Positions 15,780 to 23,258 are shown, counted from the stretch's first letter. The stretch: DNA of 25,572 bases from Acidobacteriota bacterium (GCA_028876695.1 JAGWRH010000049.1:1-25572); one strand, 5' to 3'. Notes: a model not told the origin generated them from the letters alone. Program-made: numbers and translations.

Positions 15780-16466
15780 CTATACGCGCTGGCTCAAAGC
15801 TTTGCTCGCGGCGCGTTTCAATTCGCGAGTCGCCGCACCGGCATCGGGCATATGGAAGACGGAAGTACCGGCGACGAACGTATTCGCGCCCGCTTGAGCC
15901 AGCTGCGCGATATTGTCGAGATCGACCCCGCCATCGACCGCGATGCGATAGTCCGCATTATAGCGTGCTCGCCACTCCGCAAGCTGCCGAATTTTGCTGA
16001 AGGCGATGGGGATAAATTTCTGTCCGCCGAAGCCCGGATTCACGGACATCACCAGCACCGTATCCACTTTATCGAGAACGTCGCTAAGCGTCACCACGGG
16101 AGTCGAAGGATTGATCACGGCGCCTGCTTGCGCACCCGCTTCGCGAATCATCGATAGGGCGCGATCCAGATGCGGAGTGGCTTCCTGATGGACCAGCACG
16201 CGATCGGCGCCGGCACGCACGAACTCCTGAACATAGCGTTCGGGCCGGTCGATCATGAGATGCACGTCCAGGGGCAGGCGGGTTGCTTTGCGCAATGACG
16301 CGACCACCGGTATGCCGATGGTGATATTGGGGACGAATTGCCCATCCATCACATCGACGTGGATCACGCTCGCGCCGCCCTGCTCCACCGCCCGGATTTC
16401 TTCGCCCAGCCGGCTGAAATCGGCGGAGAGAATGGAAGGCGCGATCTCGATGGGGTCAAACGTCAT
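15780..16466 (-). CDS. rpe: Ribulose-phosphate 3-epimerase
   Basis: Rpe interconverts ribulose 5-phosphate and xylulose 5-phosphate in the pentose phosphate pathway. The 228-aa protein is a complete TIM barrel of normal length. Metal and catalytic residues are present: Ser11 in IAPSILSADF, His36 and Asp38 in HVDVMDGQFVPN, His69 in LDVHLMID, and Asp178 in AVDGGV. The loop MSVNPGFGGQKFIP is the strict family signature, and GANTFVAGTSVF is the phosphate-binding end. The ATG at 16466 gives MTFDPIEIAPSILSADF, a standard start. The gene lies 60 nt downstream of the PASTA protein gene and 3 nt upstream of the BamD-like gene, all on the same strand. This links a metabolic enzyme to envelope genes with no obvious functional reason. 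Confidence 0.97.
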   Translation of the reverse strand: MTFDPIEIAPSILSADFSRLGEEIRAVEQGGASVIHVDVMDGQFVPNITIGIPVVASLRKATRLPLDVHLMIDRPERYVQEFVRAGADRVLVHQEATPHLDRALSMIREAGAQAGAVINPSTPVVTLSDVLDKVDTVLVMSVNPGFGGQKFIPIAFSKIRQLAEWRARYNADYRIAVDGGVDLDNIAQLAQAGANTFVAGTSVFHMPDAGAATRELKRAASKALSQRV

Positions 16467-16526
16467 GTCAGTTTCGCGGATTCTAGCATAGCGAACGCGA
16501 TGCCGCAGTTTTGTCCCGGCCGCAAG

Positions 16527-17252
16527 CTACTCCGCCACCTGCAGCTCGATGGGCGTGTTGGAGTCCACGCGGCGCCCGCGCGCGGGCATCTGATCGAGTA
16601 CCATACTATGCGCCGCGCCGGGAGACGCGGCCGGAACCACTTTCGCGACCTTCAATCCCGCAGCCGATAATTTCGCGGCCGCTTCTGGATACGGCATTCC
16701 GACGAGCGACGGCATCACGTAAGCTGCCGGGCGCGGCCCGAGCGTAACGAGTACGTTCACGTGCGGATTCACCGCGCCGGCCGAGCCCGCCGCCGGATCC
16801 TGCCGCAGGATCGTATCCGCATCCGTATCCGGCAAGTACAAGCTGGTCACTTCGCCGACCTGCAGGCCGTCCCGGAGCAATTGCACTTGGGCCGAGCGCA
16901 GGCTGGCCTGCACCAACTGCGGCACGGTCACTTGCTGCGGGCCCAGGCTCAGCACCACGTGCGCGCTCTGGCCCACTTTCACGCTCATATCCGGCAGCGG
17001 GCTCTGGCGTGCGATCGTGTCCACGGGATAGTGGCTGTAGATGCGGTCTTCGATCATCACGCCCACGCCGCGCCCCTGCAGCATTTGGCGCGCTTGATCC
17101 ACCGGCACGCCGGCTAGATTGGGCATCACTACTTCGCGCCCGCGAATGGCGATGCGCATCGCCGTCAGCGCGCTCAGGAACGCCACCGAGGCCAGGATGA
17201 ACGCCAGTACCGACATGCGGAACAGCCAGCGGAATCGCTCTCGCAGCGTCAT
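16527..17252 (-). CDS. Membrane-anchored protein with three PASTA domains, no kinase domain
   Basis: The 241-aa protein has a short basic cytoplasmic N-terminus (MTLRERFRWLFR), one membrane helix (about residues 13-34) and three PASTA repeats: about 41-105 (VVMPNLAGVPVDQARQML), 106-172 (VTVPQLVQASLRSAQVQLL) and 175-241 (YVMPSLVGMPYPEAAAKL). PASTA domains bind uncrosslinked peptidoglycan or muropeptides, typically at the end of Ser/Thr kinases or PBPs. Here neither partner domain is present. The frame is open far upstream, but that stretch lacks domain features and runs antisense to the neighbouring PLP-enzyme gene, so the ATG at 17252 directly before the membrane segment is chosen. No strong Shine-Dalgarno is visible. 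It is the first gene of the rpe/BamD-like cluster. Confidence 0.87.
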   Translation of the reverse strand: MTLRERFRWLFRMSVLAFILASVAFLSALTAMRIAIRGREVVMPNLAGVPVDQARQMLQGRGVGVMIEDRIYSHYPVDTIARQSPLPDMSVKVGQSAHVVLSLGPQQVTVPQLVQASLRSAQVQLLRDGLQVGEVTSLYLPDTDADTILRQDPAAGSAGAVNPHVNVLVTLGPRPAAYVMPSLVGMPYPEAAAKLSAAGLKVAKVVPAASPGAAHSMVLDQMPARGRRVDSNTPIELQVAE

Positions 17253-17390
17253 GGTAGCGGGCTTTGCCTGTGGACCGTAGCTAGCTTGCCGAATCGCGGC
17301 GGTGGTTGCGACGCGAGCAGCTGGATATTCTACTATACTCCAAAATGGCGCTTGCGATTCTCCCGCCGCGCGCGTACATCTGATGCTCCC

Positions 17391-18587
17391 ATGAAACAAC
17401 CTGCAAAACCGAAGCGCCTGGCCGACGCCACGCTGGCCATCCACGCGGGAGAGGAGCGCACCGGCCTGGGCGTGCCGGTGGGCGTTTCCATCGCGCGCAC
17501 GTCGAACTTCACCTTCGAGAGCACGGAGACCATGAAGCTGCTCGCCGAAGGTAAAACCTCGGCTTACATCTACACGCGCGAGGGAAATCCCACGCTCGAA
17601 GTCGCCGAAAAGAAAATTGCCGCGCTCGAGCGCGCGGAAGCGGCGATCGTGGCGGCTTCGGGATCGGCGGCGATTTCCGGTGCGCTGCTTTCCGTCCTGC
17701 GCGCGGGAGATGAAGTGATCGCCACGCGGCAGATTTATGGCGGCAGCTATCGTCTGCTGCGCGATTTTCTGCCGAAATACGGCATTTCGGTGCGATTCGT
17801 CGAAGCGGGCCTGGCCGGCATTGAACGGATGGTGAGCCCGCGCACCAAAGTGCTTTACGTCGAGACGCCCACCAACCCGGCGCTGCGACTGGTGGATTTG
17901 CGCAAAGCGGCGGCGTTCGCGAAGGAGTGGGACCTGATCTCCATGGTGGACAACACCTTTGCCAGCCCGGTGCTGCAAAAGCCGCTCGAATATGGATTCG
18001 ATGTGGTGCTGCACAGCGGCTCGAAGTATTTATCCGGGCATTCGGACGTGATCGCCGGGGCGGCGGCCGGGCGTGCCGCGCTGATCCAGCAGATGCGCCG
18101 CACGCTCGTCGGGCTCGGCGGCACGATGGACCCCGAAGCGGCGTTTCTCCTGATTCGCGGCATGAAGACGCTTGAAGTGCGCGTGGAGCGCCAGTGCGAA
18201 AACGCCATGAAGGTCGCCAAGTTTCTAGCCGGGCATCCCAAAGTCGCGCGCATGCACTATCCCGGACTGGCGTCGCATCCGGATCACGCGTTGGCGAAAC
18301 GCCAGATGCGCCGCTTCGGCGCCATGATGGCTTTCGAATTCAAGGGTGACGCGAAGAAGAGCCTGGCCGCGGCGCGACGCTTCTGCGACCGCGTGCGAAT
18401 TTTTCTTTTGGCGGCGAGCCTTGGCGGGACGGAATCTTTGGTGGTTCTGCCCATCTACACATCGCACGTCAATATGTCCGCGGAAGAGCTTCGCGGCGCC
18501 GGCGTGCAGCCGAGCACTGTGCGCATCTCGGTGGGTTTGGAAGACCCGAACGATCTGATCCGGGATCTCCAGCAGGCTCTTGCATAG
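17391..18587 (+). CDS. Cys/Met-metabolism PLP-dependent enzyme (trans-sulfuration family)
   Basis: This 398-aa fold-type I enzyme belongs to the cystathionine gamma-synthase / cystathionine lyase / O-acetylhomoserine sulfhydrylase / methionine gamma-lyase family. Visible signatures are YIYTREGNPT (Tyr/Arg that bind the PLP phosphate of the neighbouring subunit), ASGSAAISGALLSVL, the substrate Tyr in YGGSYRLL, ETPTNPALRLVDL, VDNTFASPVLQKPLEYG, and the Schiff-base lysine Lys212 in HSGSKYLSGHSDVIAG. SLGGTESLVVLP and the C-terminal RISVGLEDPNDLIRDL complete the pattern. Motifs alone do not tell synthase from lyase, so no symbol is given. The ATG at 17391 is the first that gives a normal N-terminus; the open frame upstream (to 17286) lacks family features. 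The gene is divergent from the PASTA gene and has no clear Shine-Dalgarno. Confidence 0.92.
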   Translation: MKQPAKPKRLADATLAIHAGEERTGLGVPVGVSIARTSNFTFESTETMKLLAEGKTSAYIYTREGNPTLEVAEKKIAALERAEAAIVAASGSAAISGALLSVLRAGDEVIATRQIYGGSYRLLRDFLPKYGISVRFVEAGLAGIERMVSPRTKVLYVETPTNPALRLVDLRKAAAFAKEWDLISMVDNTFASPVLQKPLEYGFDVVLHSGSKYLSGHSDVIAGAAAGRAALIQQMRRTLVGLGGTMDPEAAFLLIRGMKTLEVRVERQCENAMKVAKFLAGHPKVARMHYPGLASHPDHALAKRQMRRFGAMMAFEFKGDAKKSLAAARRFCDRVRIFLLAASLGGTESLVVLPIYTSHVNMSAEELRGAGVQPSTVRISVGLEDPNDLIRDLQQALA

Positions 18588-18600
18588 CCAGCTAGTCTCG

Positions 18601-18629
18601 CCGGCAGGAATCGATCGCATTCCTTCCGG
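18601..18629 (+). terminator. Hairpin after the PLP-enzyme gene (possible terminator)
   Basis: CCGGCAGGAAT (18601-18611) and ATTCCTTCCGG (18619-18629) form an 11-bp stem with one mismatch and a 7-nt loop, 13 nt after the stop codon. No T-run follows, so it is not a classic intrinsic terminator; it could protect the 3' end or act with Rho. Confidence 0.35.
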
Positions 18630-18742
18630 GTACGATCACCGGCAAACTGATTCCGCCTTGTGCCGGATTGGTTCTCCCTAATTGGGGGCGGCGCGGGACC
18701 GGTTTTAGTACTTTTTGGTCAACCCGCTATACATTCGATCCA

Positions 18743-18771
18743 TTGACCTTGGCTTAAGTCCTTCGTAAGAT
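18743..18771 (+). promoter_or_regulatory. Candidate promoter of the lytic transglycosylase gene
   Basis: TTGACC (18743-18748) and TAAGAT (18766-18771) are separated by 17 nt. Transcription from about 18778 would leave a leader of about 98 nt before the ATG at 18876. Nothing else is recognised in the 288-nt gap apart from the hairpin at its left end. Confidence 0.5.
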
Positions 18772-18875
18772 GCCCGCTACCGCAGGCCGATGCCAGCCTG
18801 AGGGTCTTTACCGCACGAGCCGGGTGTTTCGGCCGCGAATTTGCATTAACGCAGGGCGACTCGGACTAGAACACG

Positions 18876-20762
18876 ATGAAGCGCAAAGCGGCGGTATGGG
18901 TTTTGTCGGCGGCCGGAATTCTGGCCATTGCCGGCTGCAATGAGTCGGCGAAGGTGGTGCGGGTGCAGCCGCCTGGTGTGGCTCCGCTGCCTGCACAGGC
19001 GTTCGCGACGGTGGCGCTGCCGTTGCCGTTGAGCCCGTCCTATCAACAGCCCATCTCCGAAGATCCGCGCCCGCCCATCGATACCCTGGTCGCCGAAGTT
19101 CAGGCGAACTACGACGCCGGCGTGCAGCAGGAAAATGCCGGAAATAACGAGCAAGCGCAGACGGACTTCGATCACGCCGTAAAATTGATCGTCAAGAGCG
19201 GTTTTCAGGCCGACGCCGACCCGCGGCTTTCCAAGCTTTTCGACGAACTCGGCCAGGAAGTCAGTCCCGACGAATTCAATCTCACGCCGGACGCGGCGGA
19301 CGATCAGAATCAGTCGGAAGCCCAGGCTGCGCCGGAGCAACCGGCGCCCATCGATGAGATCGGCGATCTGTCTCTTCCCGCGGGCGATCCGCGGCTGGCC
19401 ATGAAAGTGGAATCGGAGCTGATCAGCGTGCGCCATGATCTGCCGCTGACGGTGAACGATTCGGTGCTCAAATATTTGAGCTTTTTCACCACTCCGAAAG
19501 GGCGGGCCATCGTTGAGCACGGTGTCGAACGCGGCGGCCGGTACAGCGACATGATTCGCAGAGTTCTGAAGCAGGAGGGCGTGCCTCAGGACCTCATTTA
19601 TCTCGCCCAGGCTGAAAGCGCTTTCCAGCCGGATGCAGTTTCGAGAGCCGGCGCGCGCGGGATTTGGCAATTCATGCCCTTCGATGGCCAACGTTACGAT
19701 CTCGATCGCACGTATTGGACGGACGAGCGCAGCGATCCGGAGAAGGCCACCCATGCGGCGGCCCAGTATCTGCGCAACCTGTACGGCGTGTTCGGAGACT
19801 GGTATCTGGTGATGGCAGCGTACAACTCGGGCCCGCTCACAGTGGCGCGAGCGATCGAGCGCACCGGCTACGCCGATTACTGGCAGCTGCAAAAAATGCG
19901 CGCTCTTCCGGTCGAAACGCAGAATTACGTGCCGATCATCATTGCGCTGGCGCTCGTTTCGAAGGACCCGTCGCTGTATGGCGTGCAGGTCGATCTGGAA
20001 AAGCCGCTGGCCGCCGAGCAGGTGAAACTCGATCATCAGATCAGCTTGAATCTGGTGGCGGACGCTTCCGGCGCCGACGTCCAGGATCTGCGCATGCTCA
20101 ATCCCGAATTGCTGCGCGGGCTCACGCCGAATGAATCGAATTTCGTCCTCAATTTGCCGGCAGGCACGAAGAAAGCTTTCGAGGAAAATATTCAGCAGGT
20201 TCCCGAGGACAAGTGGACCAGCTGGCGGCTGCATCCGGCGGCGGATGGCGAAACGCTTCCCGAAATCGCACGGCATTATCGCGTCACGGTGGCGGCCCTC
20301 GAATCCGCGAATCACCTGGAGCAGCACGCGGCGGTGCCGGCGGGATTCTTGTTGAATGTTCCGATGTCGCCTCCATCGGTTCGCCTGATCCGCTATCGCG
20401 TACAGCGCGGCGACACGCTCGAGCGCATTGCCGAACGATTCGATGTGACGGTCGAGGAGCTGCGGCGCTGGAATCACATCTACGGAAATCACGTTCGCCG
20501 CGGCGTGCGTTTGCGCATTTACGCCGGCAGCCTAACGGCCCAGGAAGCGCGCCCGAGGAAAGCCGCGCGCGAAGAAAATCCCTCGCCCCGGTACGTGGCG
20601 GCGCGTGGGTCGGAGACTCTCTCGCACCACGTGCGGTCCGGCGAGACGCTCTACTCCATTGCCCGGCAATATCAGACCACGGTGTCCGATCTCCGCGAGT
20701 GGAACCCGTTTCTCGCCGCCCGCGGGCTCCAGGCCGGCGATACCCTCAGCATCGAACGCTAG
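18876..20762 (+). CDS. MltD-like membrane-bound lytic murein transglycosylase with three LysM domains
   Basis: The enzyme cleaves glycan strands of peptidoglycan with formation of 1,6-anhydro-MurNAc. The 628-aa protein is a lipoprotein: signal sequence and lipobox LAIAGC with Cys21. Residues about 70-200 are a helical/linker region (NYDAGVQQENAGNNEQAQTD looks TPR-like). The SLT catalytic domain (about 225-350) contains LIYLAQAESAFQP with catalytic Glu247, RAGARGIWQFMP and VMAAYNSGP, all family hallmarks. Three LysM peptidoglycan-binding modules follow: about 449-497 (weaker), 506-550 (YRVQRGDTLERIAERF) and 582-627 (HHVRSGETLYSIARQY). The arrangement matches MltD. The start is the ATG directly before the signal sequence; no clear Shine-Dalgarno is seen. 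It stands alone as a transcription unit. Confidence 0.93.
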   Translation: MKRKAAVWVLSAAGILAIAGCNESAKVVRVQPPGVAPLPAQAFATVALPLPLSPSYQQPISEDPRPPIDTLVAEVQANYDAGVQQENAGNNEQAQTDFDHAVKLIVKSGFQADADPRLSKLFDELGQEVSPDEFNLTPDAADDQNQSEAQAAPEQPAPIDEIGDLSLPAGDPRLAMKVESELISVRHDLPLTVNDSVLKYLSFFTTPKGRAIVEHGVERGGRYSDMIRRVLKQEGVPQDLIYLAQAESAFQPDAVSRAGARGIWQFMPFDGQRYDLDRTYWTDERSDPEKATHAAAQYLRNLYGVFGDWYLVMAAYNSGPLTVARAIERTGYADYWQLQKMRALPVETQNYVPIIIALALVSKDPSLYGVQVDLEKPLAAEQVKLDHQISLNLVADASGADVQDLRMLNPELLRGLTPNESNFVLNLPAGTKKAFEENIQQVPEDKWTSWRLHPAADGETLPEIARHYRVTVAALESANHLEQHAAVPAGFLLNVPMSPPSVRLIRYRVQRGDTLERIAERFDVTVEELRRWNHIYGNHVRRGVRLRIYAGSLTAQEARPRKAAREENPSPRYVAARGSETLSHHVRSGETLYSIARQYQTTVSDLREWNPFLAARGLQAGDTLSIER

Positions 20763-20897
20763 GAAATCGCGGCAAATCATAGAGGCTTCAGCCAGTTAGG
20801 TTCGCGCGCTTCAAGTAAACCGAATTTAGCCATGCCGCTTTTCTTGCCACTTTAAGTCTTGCCATTCGCCCCCGCTGCGCCCTTCTTCCTTTCCGCC

Positions 20898-20927
20898 TTG
20901 ACAAATTTCCGAGAACCCGATTATATG
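20898..20927 (+). promoter_or_regulatory. Strong promoter of the bipartite-charge protein gene
   Basis: A perfect -35 TTGACA (20898-20903) is followed after 17-18 nt by TTATATG (20921-20927), read as TTATAT or TATATG. The leader would be about 40-45 nt. GGAGGAG at 20967-20973 just before the ATG at 20977 is a strong ribosome binding site. Confidence 0.65.
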
Positions 20928-20976
20928 CAGCCGAGGCCCGAGCGGCTGTTCAACGCTCCCGAAGACGGAGGAGTAT

Positions 20977-21294
20977 ATGTTCTACGCCAAAATGAACGAC
21001 GAAGACGACGAACTGCCCGGCTGGGATGAAGACGAGGAAGGGCAGGAACAGCCGGCCGAAGTCGTGGAAGTCGAAGAAGTGATCGTCGAGGAAGAGCCCA
21101 GCGACGAGGAAGAAGCCCCGGCCGCGGAGCCGCGCCGTCCCGCCGCGAAGCCGAAAGCAAAGAAGGCGCGCGCGAAGAAATCCTCCCGAGCAAAGAAACC
21201 CGTTGCGAAATCAAAGAAGAAGTCTAAGTCGAAGCCGAAGCCGAAAGCAAAGAAGGCGCGCGCGAAGAAGAGCGGACGTCGCAGAAGGCGATAG
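20977..21294 (+). CDS. Small protein with acidic N-terminal half and histone-H1-like basic C-terminal half
   Basis: This 105-aa protein has no signal peptide or fold signature. Residues 8-50 are very acidic (DEDDELPGWDEDEE, VEEVIVEEEPSDEEE). Residues 53-105 are Lys/Ala/Pro/Arg-rich with KPKAKKARAKKS twice, and end in GRRRRR. The basic half resembles eukaryotic H1 tails and bacterial H1-like proteins (AlgP, Hc1, HU tails), which bind DNA or RNA without a fixed fold. The promoter and ribosome binding site are both strong, suggesting an abundant product. A terminator-like hairpin lies about 50 nt downstream, so the gene is monocistronic. Likely a nucleoid- or RNA-associated protein with an autoinhibitory acidic arm, but this is inferred from composition only. 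Confidence 0.8.
   Translation: MFYAKMNDEDDELPGWDEDEEGQEQPAEVVEVEEVIVEEEPSDEEEAPAAEPRRPAAKPKAKKARAKKSSRAKKPVAKSKKKSKSKPKPKAKKARAKKSGRRRRR
21146..21179 (+). repeat. 34-bp direct repeat, copy 1 (inside the basic-tail gene)
   Basis: Copy 1 of a 34-bp sequence identical base for base to 21236-21269. It encodes the KPKAKKARAKK module. The offset of 90 bp is a multiple of three, so gain or loss of a unit keeps the frame. Confidence 0.85.
21236..21269 (+). repeat. 34-bp direct repeat, copy 2
   Basis: Copy 2, identical to 21146-21179. The codons as well as the amino acids are the same, which points to recent duplication or gene conversion inside the basic tail rather than independent drift toward Lys/Ala codons. 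Confidence 0.85.
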
Positions 21295-21342
21295 CGAGCC
21301 GCGGTCGTTTTTTGCCTCAGGAAGTCGACCTCTTTCAATTCC

Positions 21343-21380
21343 GCCGCTCGCGTGTAGAGCCGCGCGAGCGGCTGTTTCTC
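21343..21380 (+). terminator. Terminator-like hairpin after the bipartite-charge protein gene
   Basis: A perfect 10-bp inverted repeat GCCGCTCGCG (21343-21352) / CGCGAGCGGC (21363-21372) with a 10-nt loop is followed by the T-rich TGTTTCTC. It lies about 50 nt after the stop codon at 21294. The T-tract is weak, so efficiency is uncertain. Confidence 0.5.
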
Positions 21381-21501
21381 TCCCAGCGATTGCCGCTCCA
21401 CATATGCACCGGGATGGTACATCCGCGGCCACCATCACGTTTTGCGATGAAACACGTTTTGCTTGCGGCAAGCCTCCTCGCATCGTTAGCATACGCGATC
21501 G

Positions 21502-22296
21502 ATGCCGTTGGCCCTGGAACAAATCCGAAAGATGCGCGGAGGCGCGCAATCCCACTTGATGCGCTGCGCAGACGGTTATTATGTGGTGAAGTTTCAAAAT
21601 AATCCGCAGGGTGCGCGCATCCTGGCGAATGAATTGCTCGGAACGCGATTGGCAGCGCGGCTCGGCCTTCCCACGCCGGAAACGGCGGTGATCGAAGTGC
21701 GCGACGATCTGATCGACGACACCGACGATCTGGTGATCGAGCTCGGCCGCGGTCGCGCGCGGTGCCACTCCGGGCTGCAATTTGGCTCTCGTTATCCCGG
21801 TCCGCCCGCGGAAATGGTGGTGTATGATTTTTTGCCCGATGAACAGCTGCGACAAACGGCCAATCTCTCGGATTTTTGCGGCATGCTTGTGTTCGACAAA
21901 TGGACCTGCAACACCAACGGCCGCCAGGCGATTTTCTATCGCTCGCCGGGCGAGTCATGTTACTGGGCGGTGATGATCGACCAGGGGTTTTGCTTCAACG
22001 CCTGCGAGTGGAATTTTCCGGACGCTCCGCTGCGCGGCATCTATGCGCGGCATCGTGTGTACGAATCGGTTCGCGGAATGGATTCCTTCGAGCCGTGGCT
22101 GACGCGGGTGGAAGAGCGCATGGACGATTCCGTGACCGGCGAAATTGCGGGTGACATTCCGCCGGATTGGTACGGCCTCGATATGGACGCGCTCGAGCGC
22201 ATGCTGGACCAGCTGCAGCGCCGCCGGACGCGAGTCCGCGATCTGATTGTGCAGGCCTGGAAATCTTCGGCCCAGCCATTCCCAAACTGGAAGTGA
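21502..22296 (+). CDS. HipA-like kinase-fold protein (compact, HipA_2 type)
   Basis: The 264-aa protein resembles the compact HipA-like kinase family (HipA_2), which lacks the N-terminal subdomain of classical HipA toxins. Visible elements are the ATP lysine Lys30 in YYVVKF, NELLGTRLAARLGLPTPETAVIEV (typical HipA N-lobe), the catalytic loop LVFDKWTCNTNGRQ with Asp132 and Asn137, and the metal-binding Asp160 in VMIDQGFCF. These suggest an intact kinase active site. The substrate is unknown; classical HipA phosphorylates glutamyl-tRNA synthetase. The ATG at 21502 is the first after an in-frame stop at 21487; no good Shine-Dalgarno is visible and Met11 is an alternative start. A DUF3037 gene follows 3 nt downstream, so the two are co-translated. 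No HipB-like antitoxin is nearby. Confidence 0.82.
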   Translation: MPLALEQIRKMRGGAQSHLMRCADGYYVVKFQNNPQGARILANELLGTRLAARLGLPTPETAVIEVRDDLIDDTDDLVIELGRGRARCHSGLQFGSRYPGPPAEMVVYDFLPDEQLRQTANLSDFCGMLVFDKWTCNTNGRQAIFYRSPGESCYWAVMIDQGFCFNACEWNFPDAPLRGIYARHRVYESVRGMDSFEPWLTRVEERMDDSVTGEIAGDIPPDWYGLDMDALERMLDQLQRRRTRVRDLIVQAWKSSAQPFPNWK

Positions 22297-22299
22297 ACC

Positions 22300-23130
22300 A
22301 TGCCGGACGAACATCTGCAGATGCTGCGTTACCGAATCTTACGCTATACGCCGAATCTGGCGCGCGATGAGTGGATCAACGTCGCCGTGTTGCTTGAGCA
22401 GGTTTCCGGCGGGCCGCCGCATCCGCAAGGTCCGGCCCTCCGCCGCGCCGTGCGCGTGCTGGACGAAGAATCCGAATTCCGCCGCCTGCGCCGCTTGCAC
22501 CCTTCCGCCGATGAGAGCCTGTTACGCAATCTGGAGCCGGAATTTGAGGCCAATCTGGCGGGAACCGAAGAAGCCGTAAGCAGATATCTTGCGAAATTCG
22601 AGGATACCCTTTCGAACGTCCTGCAGTTTAGCTCGCAGCACGCCGTCCTGGCCGAGGATTTCGACGCCGAAATGCAGCGCCTGTACGACGAAAAAGTGGC
22701 GGCGCCTCCGGCCGGCCGCAGCGTCATGGAGAATTCCAAGAATTGGATACGCTCCCGCTTAAAGGATATTTTCAAGCGTCGCCATATTTTCGAAAAGATG
22801 CTGCACGGCGTTCGGGTCGAGGAATTCACCATGCCGGGCGATCCTTTCCGCATCGACTTCGCCTATCGCTACAACGGCACCCGCGGGTATCTGCACGCCG
22901 TGCCGCTGGGGCGCGACCATTCCACGGCCAAGGTGTATGCCTTAACCGCGGAGCGCATCCGCGCCAAGTCGCCGTCCGTCGAATTCACCGCCGTCACCGA
23001 AATTCCCCCGTCCCCGGAAAACCGCCGCCACGAATTCGTCCTGCGACTATTCGAGAGCCAGCAGATCACGGTTCTGCCGCTGAACCGCGTCGAGCCGTGG
23101 GCTGAATCGCTGAGTCCGCGCCTTCGCTAG
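22300..23130 (+). CDS. DUF3037 domain protein
   Basis: This is a 276-aa cytosolic protein. The N-terminal part has the DUF3037 pattern: LRYRILRYTPNLARDEWINVAVLLEQ (tyrosine-rich strand, RYxPN, ExxNVGVxL-like segment), followed by an acidic helical region (about residues 60-115) with RRLRRLHPSADESLLRNLEPEFEANL. The C-terminal half (about 145-276) contains mixed alpha/beta sequence with DIFKRRHIFEKM and FRIDFAYRYNGTRGYLHAVPLG, which faintly resembles a nuclease- or DUF-type core. I cannot name it. The domain is, to my knowledge, typically encoded beside HipA-like kinases, as here with 3 nt spacing. It may be the kinase's regulator or substrate; the sequence does not decide this. Confidence 0.8.
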   Translation: MPDEHLQMLRYRILRYTPNLARDEWINVAVLLEQVSGGPPHPQGPALRRAVRVLDEESEFRRLRRLHPSADESLLRNLEPEFEANLAGTEEAVSRYLAKFEDTLSNVLQFSSQHAVLAEDFDAEMQRLYDEKVAAPPAGRSVMENSKNWIRSRLKDIFKRRHIFEKMLHGVRVEEFTMPGDPFRIDFAYRYNGTRGYLHAVPLGRDHSTAKVYALTAERIRAKSPSVEFTAVTEIPPSPENRRHEFVLRLFESQQITVLPLNRVEPWAESLSPRLR

Positions 23131-23229
23131 AGGGCCGCGACCCGCGGCCAGCCGGCGGCCGCCGCCGCGTAGCTGGCGCGGACCTTGGAATTCCACGGCA
23201 TCGTCACGTTTTGCTCGAAATCGCGTGAT

Positions 23230-23258
23230 TTGATTCTTTGCTGCGATTTTGATATCTT
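23230..23258 (+). promoter_or_regulatory. Candidate promoter of the TPR/yvcK pair
   Basis: TTGATT (23230-23235) and TATCTT (23253-23258) are 17 nt apart, four matches each. The position, about 27 nt before the TPR gene start, is reasonable, but the match is moderate. Confidence 0.35.

Noticed and set aside
17253..18014. Upstream in-frame extension of the PASTA gene that would make a 495-aa protein.
   Set aside because: The extra 254 residues are antisense to the trans-sulfuration enzyme, Arg/His/Gln-rich and featureless, while the ATG at 17252 sits directly before the membrane helix.
18846..20492. Very long 548-codon open frame antisense to the lytic transglycosylase gene.
   Set aside because: Low-information Arg/His-rich shadow; the sense strand carries clear SLT and LysM motifs.
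21295..21313. T6 run at 21308-21313 directly after the bipartite-charge protein gene, as a possible intrinsic terminator.
   Set aside because: The preceding GC-rich sequence gives only a 3-bp stem; the perfect hairpin at 21343-21372 is the better candidate.
21447..21602. A 51-codon frame whose first 17 residues (MKHVLLAASLLASLAYA) look like a signal peptide, overlapping the start of the HipA-like gene in another frame.
   Set aside because: It has no ribosome binding site, the sequence after the hydrophobic part is the out-of-frame shadow of the HipA-like gene, and two thirds of it overlap that gene. Probably chance, though a decayed gene start cannot be excluded.
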